In this document: positions 8,902 to 18,241 of the stretch, piece by piece
Position numbering within the stretch: position 1 is the stretch's first letter
Layout of the letters: each line of letters starts with the position of its first letter
Assembly (NCBI RefSeq): GCF_007097365.1
Contig: NZ_VJZR01000003.1
Location: 248,001-312,000 of the forward strand
DNA from: Flavobacterium franklandianum
GTDB lineage: Bacteria > Bacteroidota > Bacteroidia > Flavobacteriales > Flavobacteriaceae
Direction: 5' to 3'
Length of the DNA: 64,000 nucleotides
Program-made: the position numbers and the translations under genes
Notes under the pieces: model-generated
Told to the model about the DNA's origin: nothing
Seen by the model: only the letters and a program-made list of their open reading frames with translations
Database searches by the model: none

Positions 8902-10962
8902 ATGATTAAAAAAATACTACCACCATTAGCCAAAATAATCCCCAAGACTTTGGATAAGTTCGGTGATGTAAGAATTGACAATTATTTTTGGTTGAACAAT
9001 AGGGAAAATCCAGAAGTCATTGATTATCTGAATAAAGAGAATGCCTATTACAAAAAAATGACAGCTCATACCAAGGCTTTTCAAAAGGAATTGTTCGAGG
9101 AAATGAAGAGTAGAATCAAGGAAGATGACGAGTCAGTTCCTTATTTGTATAACGGTTATTACTACATTACCCGTTTTGAAACTGGGAAAAATTATCCAAT
9201 TTATTCCAGAAAAAAGGAAAGCCTTTCGGCCAAAGAGGAAATTTTGTTCGATTGTAATACATTGGCAAGAGGAAAATCCTATTTCCAATTAGGCGGTTTG
9301 AGCATTAGTCCAGACAATAAATTAGCCGTTTTTAGTTTTGATATTGTTGGACGAAGAATTTATGATATTCAAGTCAAGGATTTGCAAACTGGTAAAATTC
9401 TTAGCGATAGAATAGAAAAAGTGTCAGGAAATGCGGTTTGGGCCAATGATAACAAGACGATATTTTATTCGAGTCAAGATGAAGTTACCTTGCGTTCCGA
9501 TAAAATTTTCAAGCATAAATTAGGTACAAATCAAGCTGATGATGTTTTGGTTTATTTTGAAAAAGACGAAACTTACAATGTTGAGGTGGCCAAATCCAAG
9601 TCTAGAAAATATTTAGCAATCGAATCAGGAAGCACTTTGACTACCGAATATCAAATATTAGAAGCAGACAATCCTGACGGAAAATTTAGAGTTTTTCAGA
9701 AACGAATTCGGGGTTTAGAATATAGTATCAATCATTATGGTGATAGTTTTTATATTATGACCAATGCCGACGAGGCCACGAATTTCAAATTGATGAAAAC
9801 TTTGGAGACCGCCACTTCTAAAGAAAATTGGACGGAAGTTGTGCCGCATCGTGAGGATGTTTTGTTAGAAGATATTGAAATTTTCAAGGATTTTCTAGTT
9901 GTTGAAGAACGGACCAATGGTTTGAATAAAATAAGAATTATGCCGTGGAGTGGAGAAGGGGAATATTATTTGCCTTTCGAAAGTGAAACGTATACTGCTT
10001 ACACAGGAACTAACGTGGATTTCGACACTGATATTTTGCGTTATTCCTATCAATCAATGACGACGCCTTCTTCGGTTATTGATTTCAATGTAAAAACGAA
10101 AACCAAAGAAATAAAGAAAGAACAACAAGTTCTGGGTGGAAAATTCGATAAAAACAATTACACCGAAGAGCGAATTTGGGCCACTGCAAAAGACGGAATC
10201 AAAATTCCTATTTCGATGGTTTACAGAAAAGGGCTCAATAAAGACGGCAAGAATCCATTGTTGTTATATGCTTATGGCTCCTACGGACATTCTATGGATG
10301 CCACATTTTCATCCACTCGATTGACGTTACTTGATAGAGGATTTATTTTTGCCATTGCTCATATTCGCGGTGGCGAAGATTTGGGACGACAATGGTATGA
10401 AGATGGGAAATTGTTGAAAAAGAAAAATACATTTACTGATTTTATCGATTGTTCTAAATTTGTTATTGAACAAAAATACACTTCTCCAGAACATTTGTAT
10501 GCCGAAGGCGGTTCAGCTGGAGGGTTATTGATGGGGGCAATTGTGAATTTAGCACCCGAATTATATCACGGAATTATCGCTCAAGTACCTTTTGTGGATG
10601 TAATAACAACAATGTTGGACGAAAGCATTCCTCTTACGACGGGAGAATATGACGAATGGGGAAATCCAAATGTTAAAAAATATTACAATTATATGGCTTC
10701 GTATTCGCCTTATGATAATGTGAAAGAACAAAAACACCCTAATATGTATGTTTCTACAGGCTTGCACGATTCGCAGGTACAATACTGGGAACCAGCTAAA
10801 TGGGTTGCTAAGTTGAGAAGTATTAAAACAGATGATTCTCTTTTATTTCTCGATACAAATATGAAAGCTGGACACGGAGGAGCTTCGGGAAGGTTTGAAG
10901 CCATTAAGGAATTGGCCAAAGAATACAGTTTTTTATTAGATTTAGAGAAAATTGAAAAGTAA
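8902..10962 (+). CDS. ptrB: S9 family peptidase, oligopeptidase B type
   Basis: 686-aa serine peptidase with an N-terminal beta-propeller and C-terminal alpha/beta hydrolase domain, cleaving short peptides (after basic residues in oligopeptidase B). The catalytic triad is readable: Ser538 in EGGSAGGLLMG, Asp623 in TGLHDSQV and His658 in KAGHGGASGR. The segment LTTGEYDEWGNP is typical of oligopeptidase B rather than prolyl oligopeptidase. The N-terminus (YFWLNNRENPEVIDYL) is the usual start, and no signal peptide is visible, so it is likely cytoplasmic. Length is normal for the family. Confidence 0.9.
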   Translation: MIKKILPPLAKIIPKTLDKFGDVRIDNYFWLNNRENPEVIDYLNKENAYYKKMTAHTKAFQKELFEEMKSRIKEDDESVPYLYNGYYYITRFETGKNYPIYSRKKESLSAKEEILFDCNTLARGKSYFQLGGLSISPDNKLAVFSFDIVGRRIYDIQVKDLQTGKILSDRIEKVSGNAVWANDNKTIFYSSQDEVTLRSDKIFKHKLGTNQADDVLVYFEKDETYNVEVAKSKSRKYLAIESGSTLTTEYQILEADNPDGKFRVFQKRIRGLEYSINHYGDSFYIMTNADEATNFKLMKTLETATSKENWTEVVPHREDVLLEDIEIFKDFLVVEERTNGLNKIRIMPWSGEGEYYLPFESETYTAYTGTNVDFDTDILRYSYQSMTTPSSVIDFNVKTKTKEIKKEQQVLGGKFDKNNYTEERIWATAKDGIKIPISMVYRKGLNKDGKNPLLLYAYGSYGHSMDATFSSTRLTLLDRGFIFAIAHIRGGEDLGRQWYEDGKLLKKKNTFTDFIDCSKFVIEQKYTSPEHLYAEGGSAGGLLMGAIVNLAPELYHGIIAQVPFVDVITTMLDESIPLTTGEYDEWGNPNVKKYYNYMASYSPYDNVKEQKHPNMYVSTGLHDSQVQYWEPAKWVAKLRSIKTDDSLLFLDTNMKAGHGGASGRFEAIKELAKEYSFLLDLEKIEK

Positions 10963-10985
10963 TTAGAATATTTTTGTTAAATTTG
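10952..10985 (+). promoter_or_regulatory. Promoter of the cysteine synthase family gene
   Basis: TTG (10952-10954) and two exact TAnnTTTG matches, TATTTTTG (10969-10976) and TAAATTTG (10978-10985). The second is spaced 23 nt from the TTG. Located 50 bp before the chosen ATG. Confidence 0.5.
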
Positions 10986-11034
10986 CAGGGATTTAAGGTT
11001 GAATAAAAAAGAGTCCTTGATTAACTATTTTTTT

Positions 11035-12075
11035 ATGAAAGAAGAAATAAAAGCTTATAATAATATTTTAGAATTAATAGGCAACACACCGCTCATTAAG
11101 TTAAATAAAGTTACCGAAAAATTAGAAGGAAATTTTTACGCTAAAGTAGAAGCCTTTAATCCCGGTCATTCCACTAAAGATAGAATAGCTTTATTTATTA
11201 TTGAAGAAGCCGAAAAAAGAGGAATTTTAACTCCTGGCGATACTATCATAGAAACTACCTCAGGAAATACCGGTTTTAGTTTAGCAATGGTAAGTATTAT
11301 TAAGGGTTACAATTGTATTTTGGCTGTAACTTCAAAATCTTCAAAAGACAAAATAGATATGTTACGTGCCTTAGGAGCAAAAGTGTATGTTTGTCCTGCA
11401 CACGTTTCCGCCGATGATGAACGCTCTTATTACAATGTTGCCAAACGTTTGCACGAAGAAACTAAAGGTTCTGTTTACATCAATCAATACTTCAATCAAC
11501 TTAATGTTGATGCTCATTACAAATCTACTGGACCTGAAATTTGGGGTCAAACAAATGGTAAAATAACCCACCTTATTGCTTGTAGTGGAACAGGAGGAAC
11601 TATTTCTGGGACAGCAAAATACCTGAAAGAACAAAATCCAAATATTAGAATTTTAGGCGTTGATGCTTTTGGTTCGGTATTGAAAAAATACCACGAAACC
11701 AAAGAATTCGATAATAACGAAATTTATCCATACCGAATTGAAGGATTGGGAAAAAACTTAATTCCATCGGCAACTGATTTTGACGTTATCGATAAGTTTA
11801 TGAAAGTTACCGACGAAGAAAGTGCTCATGCTACAAGAGAATTAGCCAAAACCGAAGGTTTGTTTGTAGGCTACACATCTGGAGCAGTTCTTCAAGCCAT
11901 AAAACAATATGCTGAAGTAGGTGAGTTTGACAAAAACAGTAATGTAATTGCTATTTTTCCTGACCACGGTTCTCGTTATATGAGCAAAGTATTTAGTGAT
12001 GACTGGATGAATGAACAAGGATTCTTTGACAGCATTAACGAAGAAGAAGTACAAAAAATTGAATTTATAAAATAA
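11035..12075 (+). CDS. PLP-dependent cysteine synthase family protein
   Basis: 346-aa fold-type II PLP enzyme related to O-acetylserine sulfhydrylase and the catalytic core of cystathionine beta-synthase. [11 protein letters not shown], the PLP lysine in GHSTKDRIA, the substrate loop [10 protein letters not shown] and the phosphate-binding [13 protein letters not shown] are all present. Residue choice (NPGHSTKDR rather than NPGGSVKDR) and the extended C-terminus make it a divergent member, so cysteine synthase versus cystathionine synthase cannot be decided. A TTG 12 codons upstream is open, but the ATG at 11035 fits homology. The stop codon overlaps a heptamer array followed by a strong terminator. 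Confidence 0.85.
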   Translation: MKEEIKAYNNILELIGNTPLIKLNKVTEKLEGNFYAKVEAFNPGHSTKDRIALFIIEEAEKRGILTPGDTIIETTSGNTGFSLAMVSIIKGYNCILAVTSKSSKDKIDMLRALGAKVYVCPAHVSADDERSYYNVAKRLHEETKGSVYINQYFNQLNVDAHYKSTGPEIWGQTNGKITHLIACSGTGGTISGTAKYLKEQNPNIRILGVDAFGSVLKKYHETKEFDNNEIYPYRIEGLGKNLIPSATDFDVIDKFMKVTDEESAHATRELAKTEGLFVGYTSGAVLQAIKQYAEVGEFDKNSNVIAIFPDHGSRYMSKVFSDDWMNEQGFFDSINEEEVQKIEFIK

Positions 12076-12095
12076 AGTATTAAGTATTAAGGCAT
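12075..12095 (+). repeat. Short heptamer array at a stop codon
   Basis: Two exact copies of AAGTATT and a third degenerate unit AAGGCAT begin on the last base of the stop codon of the preceding gene. Same 7-bp period as at 5604, 7851 and 39614. Confidence 0.6.
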
Positions 12096-12096
12096 A

Positions 12097-12132
12097 AAAA
12101 AACTCCATTCGATTAAACGAATGGAGTTTTTT
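12097..12132. terminator. Bidirectional intrinsic terminator
   Basis: 15-bp perfect stem AAAAAACTCCATTCG with a 6-nt loop and a T-run on either strand, between the convergent cysteine synthase family gene and yebC. Confidence 0.9.
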
Positions 12133-12156
12133 TTATGTGGAGAATCTGCAATCTGC

Positions 12157-12867
12157 TTACTCTTCCATTGTATGATACACGTTCATCACGTCGTCATCTT
12201 CTTCTATTTTTTCGATTAGTTTTTCTACATCAGCCATTTCAGCTTCTGTTAATTTTTTTGTAATTTGAGGAATACGTTCAAAACCTGAGGAGAGGATTTC
12301 TATTTTTCTATTTTCCAATTCTTTTTGAATGGTTCCAAAACTACCAAAAGGAGCGTAAATCAAAATACCATCTTCGTCCTCAAAAACTTCTTCAGCACCA
12401 AAATCAATTAGTTCTAATTCTAATTCTTCAGGATCGATTCCGCTAGCAGGAATTCTGAAGTTGCAGCTGTGATCGAACATAAACTCAACAGAACCTTGTG
12501 TTCCCATAGTTCCGTTGCATTTGTTGAAATAGCTACGAACATTGGCCACAGTTCTATTATTATTGTCGGTTGCTGTTTCCACTAGAATTGCGATTCCGTG
12601 TGGTGCGTATCCTTCGAATAATACTTCTTTATAGTTTGCTGTATCCTTGTCGGTTGCTTTTTTGATGGCGCGTTCCACATTTTCTTTGGGCATATTTACT
12701 GCCTTAGAGTTTTGGATTACGGCTCTTAATCTGGAGTTGGCATCAGGATTTGGTCCGCCTTCCTTTACTGCCATTACAATATCTTTCCCAATTCTGGTAA
12801 ATGCTTTGGCCATAGCCGACCAACGTTTCATTTTTCTTCCTTTTCTGAATTCAAACGCTCTTCCCAT
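12157..12867 (-). CDS. yebC: YebC/PmpR family transcription or translation factor
   Basis: 236-aa YebC/TACO1 family protein. Family members bind DNA or the ribosome; recent work on the family links them to translation of proline-rich stretches. The conserved start MGRAFEFRKGRKMKRWSAMAKAF matches the Bacteroidota subgroup, and NMPKENVERAIKKA, EGYAPHGIAILVE and NNRTVANVRSYFNK are signature segments. It is a single gene with its own near-consensus promoter (12890-12920) and a shared terminator at 12097. The family identity is certain, the molecular role is not. Confidence 0.92.
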   Translation of the reverse strand: MGRAFEFRKGRKMKRWSAMAKAFTRIGKDIVMAVKEGGPNPDANSRLRAVIQNSKAVNMPKENVERAIKKATDKDTANYKEVLFEGYAPHGIAILVETATDNNNRTVANVRSYFNKCNGTMGTQGSVEFMFDHSCNFRIPASGIDPEELELELIDFGAEEVFEDEDGILIYAPFGSFGTIQKELENRKIEILSSGFERIPQITKKLTEAEMADVEKLIEKIEEDDDVMNVYHTMEE

Positions 12868-12889
12868 TGCTTATTTTTTTTTAACAATG

Positions 12890-12920
12890 CAAAAATAACT
12901 TTTTCAATTGCAATATCAAA
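12890..12920 (-). promoter_or_regulatory. Consensus Bacteroidota promoter of yebC
   Basis: Minus-strand -33 TTTG (12917-12920), exactly 19 nt, -7 TATTTTTG (12890-12897), 22 bp before the ATG. One of the best promoter matches in the window. Confidence 0.75.
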
Positions 12921-12954
12921 ATTCAATTACAATTACAATTTTTAATTTGCTATT

Positions 12955-14970
12955 CTATTTTAAATTCCCCATAATTTTTATGGACTCAAAAACACGAAAG
13001 TTGGTTTTTAAATTTTTAATTTGTGCACTATTTATAAATTTTAAGTAGCCACTCATTTGCATTCTTTGTATTTCATTTGAAGTATTGGTTATGACAAATG
13101 GATAATCGGTCTTAATAAATGTTTCTATTTCTTTCCACCGCTTTGTAAATTCTTTTGTTTGAGCAAAAACAGAATTGAATTGTAAAGGGATAGTTATAGA
13201 CTGTGTGTAAAATTGATTAAAACTTGCCTTTATACGGATGTTTTTTTGCAATTCTTGATTCGTTTTTGATTTTTGGGTGTATTGTAAAATGGCTTCTTTT
13301 TGTTTTTCATTCATCGGATATTTATTGATATCCACAATGCTTTCAATTTTATCGTTCTTAAATGCGGTGGGGAAATCTTTTTCTTTAGGCATTTGATCGT
13401 CAAATAAACTTGGAATTTCAATATCGGGTATGATCCCTTTGTACTGATTACTTTTTCCGGTTATTCGGTAAAATTTTCCAATGGTGATTTTAAGAAATTG
13501 TTCATATTCCCCTTTTAATGGCACAATTTCTTGAATAGTTGCTTTTCCTAAAGATTTTGTTCCTACGATTAAGGCTAAATTATAGTCTTGCATAGCATTA
13601 GCAAAAAATTCACTAGCAGACGCAGAAAAACCATTAATTAAGATTATGATTGGACCAGTATAACTATTTTTTGGTTTTTGATTGCCAATTATTTCTTTTT
13701 GATTTGATTTTGTTACAATTTGTGCTAATAACGGAGTGTTCATAAACAAACCGCAAAGATTAACAGCTTCCTCCATAGAACCACCTCCATTGTTTTCTAA
13801 ATCAATGATTAAACCAGTGATTTTATCTTCCTTGAGTTTGTTTATTTCTATGGCTACATCATCACTTACGTTTGTTTTCCCGTTTTCTAAAGTGGAATAA
13901 AAACTAGGAATTTTGATGTATCCTGTTTTTTGATTTTCCCGTTCTAATATGTAGCTATAAACACTGTTTTGATAATCTTTCATTACTTGTTTATAGAGGT
14001 TTGCGGTGTAAACGTATCCACTTTTTTTCTTCATCGTAAGAGAAACATCTTTGTATTCGCTGGAGCTTAAAATCTTTCCTGTTTTTTCAAAATTGTTACA
14101 ATTTACCAAGTATTCTTCTTTTTTTGATTTTATTTTGATGACCTGATCTCCTATTTCTAATTTTTCCGAAAAATAGCCAGGTCCACCAGGAAGTATGTCG
14201 TCTATGACAATATTGTTTTTATCTTTTACCGAAAAACTTAGCCCTAAAGTAAAATTATCGGAACTTATCGTTGATAGAAAATCTGATTTTTCATTGGTTG
14301 AAAAAAATGCGGAATGAGGGTCAAAATAGGAACAAAATACGTTGAAAAAGAGATTGTAAAACTCCTCGATTGTAAGGCTATACTTGGTTGCTTCGCAGGA
14401 ATAATCTTCAAATATTTTTTGTTTTGAAGTTTCCGAAATGCTAGAAAATACGTTTTGTAGAGAATCTTTATTAGAGCTGCTTTCCGTTATTTCGCTAAGA
14501 ACATCATAAAGCATTTGTTTTTTATTGAATTTTTTCAAATCGCTTTCCGTTTTTAAATACGTCATCGCTTTTTTAGAGGATCTCATTATTTCGACACTAC
14601 TGAAAGAAAATTTTTCTTTTTTTATGTTTTCAATAATCGCAATGTGGCGGTTAACTGCTTTTTGATAAATGCTGTAAAATTCGTTTAAGAAACTGCAATT
14701 CAAATGGATAATATTGTCGTCTAGTTTGTATTTGTGTTTTTTTAGACTGTTAATTTCTGATTCTAGAAACAATTCGTTTTTTCCGTCTATTGTTTTTAGA
14801 AAATGGGTAAAAACATAAACCGATAAACTGTCATTTACCGGTTTTGGTTTGAAATGAAAATCTTTGATTAACCCGTTAATTTTGGATAAGGTAATACAAG
14901 CAACCGTTTCAGACTGGGCAATGATCTCATTTGATAAAAATAAGAGTAGTATAACGATTGCTTTTTTCAA
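12955..14970 (-). CDS. S41 family C-terminal processing peptidase
   Basis: 671-aa secreted or periplasmic protease (signal peptide MKKAIVILLLFLSNEIIAQ). Order: an N-terminal helical domain (about 20-215), a PDZ domain (about 235-320, with ILPGGPGYFSEKLEIGDQV), then the S41 protease core (about 350-520). The catalytic serine is in INGFSASASEFFA and the lysine in GTKSLGKATIQE. Domain order resembles Tsp/Prc. It begins 3 nt after the gcvT stop, so both lie in one operon, though no functional link is known. A and T richness and Lys content are typical of its neighbours. Confidence 0.87.
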   Translation of the reverse strand: MKKAIVILLLFLSNEIIAQSETVACITLSKINGLIKDFHFKPKPVNDSLSVYVFTHFLKTIDGKNELFLESEINSLKKHKYKLDDNIIHLNCSFLNEFYSIYQKAVNRHIAIIENIKKEKFSFSSVEIMRSSKKAMTYLKTESDLKKFNKKQMLYDVLSEITESSSNKDSLQNVFSSISETSKQKIFEDYSCEATKYSLTIEEFYNLFFNVFCSYFDPHSAFFSTNEKSDFLSTISSDNFTLGLSFSVKDKNNIVIDDILPGGPGYFSEKLEIGDQVIKIKSKKEEYLVNCNNFEKTGKILSSSEYKDVSLTMKKKSGYVYTANLYKQVMKDYQNSVYSYILERENQKTGYIKIPSFYSTLENGKTNVSDDVAIEINKLKEDKITGLIIDLENNGGGSMEEAVNLCGLFMNTPLLAQIVTKSNQKEIIGNQKPKNSYTGPIIILINGFSASASEFFANAMQDYNLALIVGTKSLGKATIQEIVPLKGEYEQFLKITIGKFYRITGKSNQYKGIIPDIEIPSLFDDQMPKEKDFPTAFKNDKIESIVDINKYPMNEKQKEAILQYTQKSKTNQELQKNIRIKASFNQFYTQSITIPLQFNSVFAQTKEFTKRWKEIETFIKTDYPFVITNTSNEIQRMQMSGYLKFINSAQIKNLKTNFRVFESIKIMGNLK

Positions 14971-14973
14971 TTA

Positions 14974-16056
14974 TTATTTCTTGTAGAAAGGCAATTTTAC
15001 CACCTTGGCTGGAACATCATTTTTTCTAATTCTAATAAAAATAACGCTGTCAATTGTACTGTTTATAGTAGTTACATAACCCATTCCGATTCCAATATTC
15101 ATCGATGGTGACATCGTTCCAGAAGTTACGATTCCAATGACGTTGCCCAAAGCATCCACAATTTCATAATCGTGTCTTGGAACAGCGCGTTCTTGCATTT
15201 CGAAAGCGATTAATTTCTTAGAAACACCCGCTTCTTTTTGCTTTTTCAAGTTTTCAGAATTGGTGAATTCTTTGGTGAATTTGGTAATCCAACCCAAACC
15301 TGCTTCGAGTGGCGAAGTCGTGTCATTGATGTCATTTCCGTATAAGCAGAACCCCATTTCCAAACGCAAAGTGTCACGAGCGGCGAGACCAATTGGTTTG
15401 ATTCCGAAAGCATCACCTGCCTCAAAAACTTTATTCCAGATTTGTTCTACTTCCGAGTTTTTGCAATAAATCTCGAAACCACCAGAACCAGTATATCCTG
15501 TTGCAGAGATAATCACATGTTCGATTCCTGCAAAATCACCCACTTCAAAATGATAGTATTGAATAGCCGACAAATCTATCGATGTCAAGGATTGCATCGC
15601 TTCTAAGGCTTTTGGTCCTTGAATGGCCAGCAGAGAATAATCATCCGAAAGGTTTTTCATTTCTACATCCAAATCGTTATAGCTTGAAATCCAATCCCAG
15701 TCTTTTTCTATATTCGAAGCGTTTACGACTAGTAAATATTGCTCGTCTTTTATTTTGTAAACTAATAAATCATCAACAATTCCGCCATCGTTGTTCGGTA
15801 AGCACGAATATTGCGCTCGACCGTTAGTTAAAGTAGCAGCGTCATTCGAAGTCACTTTCTGAATCAAAGCCAAAGCATTTGGTCCCGTTAGCAAGAATTC
15901 GCCCATATGCGACACATCAAAAACGCCCACACCATTGCGAACTACTTCGTGTTCCGCATTAACTCCTTCATATAAAATAGGCATATTGTATCCAGCAAAA
16001 GGAAGCATTTTGGCTCCCAAAATCTCGTGTATGTGCGTCAGCGCAGTATTTTTCAT
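14974..16056 (-). CDS. gcvT: Glycine cleavage system aminomethyltransferase (T protein)
   Basis: 360-aa GcvT, the tetrahydrofolate-dependent T protein of glycine cleavage, which releases ammonia and makes 5,10-methylene-THF. Typical segments: [39 protein letters not shown] and [16 protein letters not shown]. Length matches the family. The other subunits (gcvH, gcvP) are not in the window. It is the first gene of a two-gene unit with the S41 peptidase. Glycine from the threonine aldolase at 6820 could feed this pathway. Confidence 0.93.
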   Translation of the reverse strand: MKNTALTHIHEILGAKMLPFAGYNMPILYEGVNAEHEVVRNGVGVFDVSHMGEFLLTGPNALALIQKVTSNDAATLTNGRAQYSCLPNNDGGIVDDLLVYKIKDEQYLLVVNASNIEKDWDWISSYNDLDVEMKNLSDDYSLLAIQGPKALEAMQSLTSIDLSAIQYYHFEVGDFAGIEHVIISATGYTGSGGFEIYCKNSEVEQIWNKVFEAGDAFGIKPIGLAARDTLRLEMGFCLYGNDINDTTSPLEAGLGWITKFTKEFTNSENLKKQKEAGVSKKLIAFEMQERAVPRHDYEIVDALGNVIGIVTSGTMSPSMNIGIGMGYVTTINSTIDSVIFIRIRKNDVPAKVVKLPFYKK

Positions 16057-16144
16057 TGTCTATTGATATAAAATTTCATGTGGCTAATTTATTGATTATT
16101 TATGGAGTGGCAAAGGGTTTTGTTTTTAGAATATTTGAATTTTT

Positions 16145-16190
16145 AGTCAGTCACAGACTGACTCACACCTCCTCAAAGTCGGAGACTTTG
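16145..16190. repeat. Pair of small hairpins
   Basis: AGTCAGT-CACAG-ACTGACT (16145-16163) is followed by CAAAGTC-GGA-GACTTTG (16174-16190). The second one forms the end of the small reading frame at 16173-16340 and supplies its stop, suggesting a repeat inserted into a former gene. Confidence 0.6.
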
Positions 16191-16340
16191 CGGAGCGCCT
16201 TCCATTGAATTAATCTTGTTAATATCAAAGTAATTTACAAATGAATTTCGCAATTTATGAAGTTCTTTTCTTGCCTCAATAACTTCTTCTATTTTGTTTT
16301 GATACCGAACTTGGGCTTCTCTTAATTCGTGAATATTCAT
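16173..16340 (-). CDS. 55-aa hypothetical protein, possibly truncated
   Basis: Small open frame on the minus strand from the ATG at 16340, missed by length filters. The N-terminal part (MNIHELREAQVRYQNKIEEV) is a charged helix predicted to be a coiled coil, followed by LRNSFVNYFDINKINSM. The last residues (EGAPQSLRL) are encoded by a hairpin repeat. This looks like the 5' part of a gene cut off by repeat insertion, but expression of a 55-aa protein cannot be excluded. I do not recognise the family. Confidence 0.4.
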   Translation of the reverse strand: MNIHELREAQVRYQNKIEEVIEARKELHKLRNSFVNYFDINKINSMEGAPQSLRL

Positions 16341-16556
16341 TTTAAGTATGTTTTTTAACGATTTGCTATGTGATTTCTGCGACGTTTAAAATAGCAACAA
16401 TTTACTAAATAGAGTTGTCTTAACGCATTTAACAAGCTTTTGCAATTATCATTCAAACTTAATGATTTACCTACATAAAACTAATAAATAAAAATAAATT
16501 ACTACAAACGAGGAATCATTTAATTTTTGTATTTTTAAATGTTCAAAATCCACTTC

Positions 16557-17405
16557 ATGAAAGTAGCAATTTACATCGATCAGCCCGAAATTCTTAAAAG
16601 ATACAAGCCCGTTAATTCGCATACGCACAAAGGCATTCAAGGTCACGCTTTGATCATTGGCGGTAGTTATGGCAAAATAGGAGCGGTGAGCCTGTCCTCT
16701 AAAGCGTGTTTGAAAACGGGTTGTGGTTTGGTTACGGTTTTTATTCCAAGATGTGGTTACAAAATTGTGCAAACGGCCAATCCAGAGGTAATGGTTTTAA
16801 CCGATCTTTCGGTAAAATACATTACCCGAATTGCTTTCGATTTTGTTCCTCAAGCTATCGGAATTGGACCCGGAATTGGTCGGGATATCGAAACGCATAC
16901 TGCCTTGCACCGATTTGTCAAAACCAATAAAACACCCTTAGTCATCGATGCTGATGCGCTAACTATTTTGTCTCAAAACCAACAATGGCTTACTTTTTTG
17001 CCTGAGAAAACCATACTCACTCCACATCAAAAAGAACTGGAACGACTTATAGGAGAATGGGATTCGGTTGCCGAAAAATTCGAGAAAACTGTTGCTTTTT
17101 CTAAACAGAATAATTTTGTTATTGTGATGAAGGGCGCTCCCACTTATATAATCGACGGGGAAACCATTTATAAAAATACCACTGGCAACGCTGCTTTGGC
17201 TACAGCCGGAACTGGCGATGTGCTCACGGGAATGATTACGAGTTTGTTGGCGCAATCTTATGAACCTGTTGATGCGGCGATTCTAGGGGTTTATCTTCAC
17301 GGATTGACGGCAGATATTGCTTTGCCCAAAACGGGTTATCAGGCGTTTATCGCTTCGGATGTAATAAAGAATATTGGGAAAGCTTATTTAAGTTTAGAGA
17401 AGTAA
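16557..17405 (+). CDS. nnrD: ADP-dependent NAD(P)H-hydrate dehydratase
   Basis: 282-aa repair enzyme of the YjeF C-terminal (ribokinase-like) family that converts damaged NAD(P)H hydrate back to NAD(P)H using ADP. Motifs: [48 protein letters not shown] and the catalytic GTGDVLTGM. The epimerase half found fused in many bacteria (YjeF N-terminal) is absent here, so NAD(P)HX epimerase must be encoded elsewhere. The open frame extends six codons upstream, but [13 protein letters not shown] fits best. Confidence 0.9.
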   Translation: MKVAIYIDQPEILKRYKPVNSHTHKGIQGHALIIGGSYGKIGAVSLSSKACLKTGCGLVTVFIPRCGYKIVQTANPEVMVLTDLSVKYITRIAFDFVPQAIGIGPGIGRDIETHTALHRFVKTNKTPLVIDADALTILSQNQQWLTFLPEKTILTPHQKELERLIGEWDSVAEKFEKTVAFSKQNNFVIVMKGAPTYIIDGETIYKNTTGNAALATAGTGDVLTGMITSLLAQSYEPVDAAILGVYLHGLTADIALPKTGYQAFIASDVIKNIGKAYLSLEK

Positions 17406-17422
17406 ACTTTTTTTAACCAAAT

Positions 17423-17488
17423 AAGTCATTTAAGGTCATTTAAGCTGGAATAAATATATAAAATCTGTTCTAATCTGTGGCCTGTTTT
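17423..17488. repeat. Intergenic repeat, CATTTAAGGT type
   Basis: CATTTAAGGTCATTTAAG followed by an ATCTGTTCTAATCTGTGG segment, between convergent genes. The same words occur at 37992-38233 and 60437-60533. Confidence 0.6.
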
Positions 17489-18040
17489 TTATTCAAAATC
17501 AGTGTTTAAAGGAGCAAGTGATACATCATTTTGTGGTATCCTTTTTTCCAACACCATAAATTCTAATGAATCATTAGAGGTTTGACTAAAAACCTCGCTC
17601 ACTGGAAAAGGTTCTCTTGCTCCTGTATCTACAAAGCCCTTGCGTTTGTACCAAGAAATTAGTTCTTCGCGAACCGAAATCACAGTCATTACAATTTTAG
17701 AAAGCCCTAACTCCTCAGCAAAAATTTCGGCTTTTTGCATTAGCTTTTTTCCAATGCCACTATTTTGCAATTCAGGCGAAACGGTCAGCATTCCTAAATA
17801 CAATTCATCTTTTTTTCTTTTCAACAATACGCAACCCAGAATCTGGTTGTTTTCCGAATATTTTAGAATGGTGTTTTTCTTGTCTTTAATAATCTCAATT
17901 AATTCTGCTTCGGTCGTCCTTTTGCCCTCTAATAAATTGGCTTCGGTAGTCCATCCTTTTTTAGACGATTCTCCTCGGTAGGCTGAATTTATTAATTGGT
18001 TTAACGAGGAAACGTCTTCTGTAGTTGCTTGTGTGATCAT
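17489..18040 (-). CDS. GNAT family N-acetyltransferase
   Basis: 183-aa GNAT-fold acetyltransferase. The acetyl-CoA pyrophosphate-binding loop is in SPELQNSGIGKKLMQKAE (motif A, Q/RxxGxG/A), preceded by the beta-4 strand LYLGMLTV. The C-terminal YKRKGFVDTGAREPFP is the motif B region. The best general resemblance is to uncharacterised GNATs of Bacteroidota; the substrate is unknown. It stands alone, convergent with nnrD, followed upstream by a terminator for the transcript of the neighbouring acyltransferase. Confidence 0.85.
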   Translation of the reverse strand: MITQATTEDVSSLNQLINSAYRGESSKKGWTTEANLLEGKRTTEAELIEIIKDKKNTILKYSENNQILGCVLLKRKKDELYLGMLTVSPELQNSGIGKKLMQKAEIFAEELGLSKIVMTVISVREELISWYKRKGFVDTGAREPFPVSEVFSQTSNDSLEFMVLEKRIPQNDVSLAPLNTDFE

Positions 18041-18159
18041 AGGTAATTTCTATTTTCCCGATTGTGGTTTTCAATTTTTCAAAGTTAAAAAAAAATGCAA
18101 CAACAAGACATTTCATTACAGTTGTTCTTTTACAAAGTTGAGCACATCCAGTTGATACA

Positions 18160-18197
18160 AAAAAAATGGATTCGAAATTAATCGAATCCATTTTTTT
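18160..18197. terminator. Intrinsic terminator after the acyltransferase gene
   Basis: 16-bp perfect stem AAAAAAATGGATTCGA with a 6-nt AATTAA loop and T-runs on both strands, 44 bp downstream of the acyltransferase stop. Confidence 0.85.
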
Positions 18198-18241
18198 GTA
18201 ATTAATTCATTTGAAATTTAGTGTTTCAAATCATTCTATGC

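Noticed and set aside
16467..16772. Minus-strand frame opposite the nnrD start and similar shadows across the window
   Set aside because: Antisense or out-of-frame to genes with clear protein motifs; no independent support.
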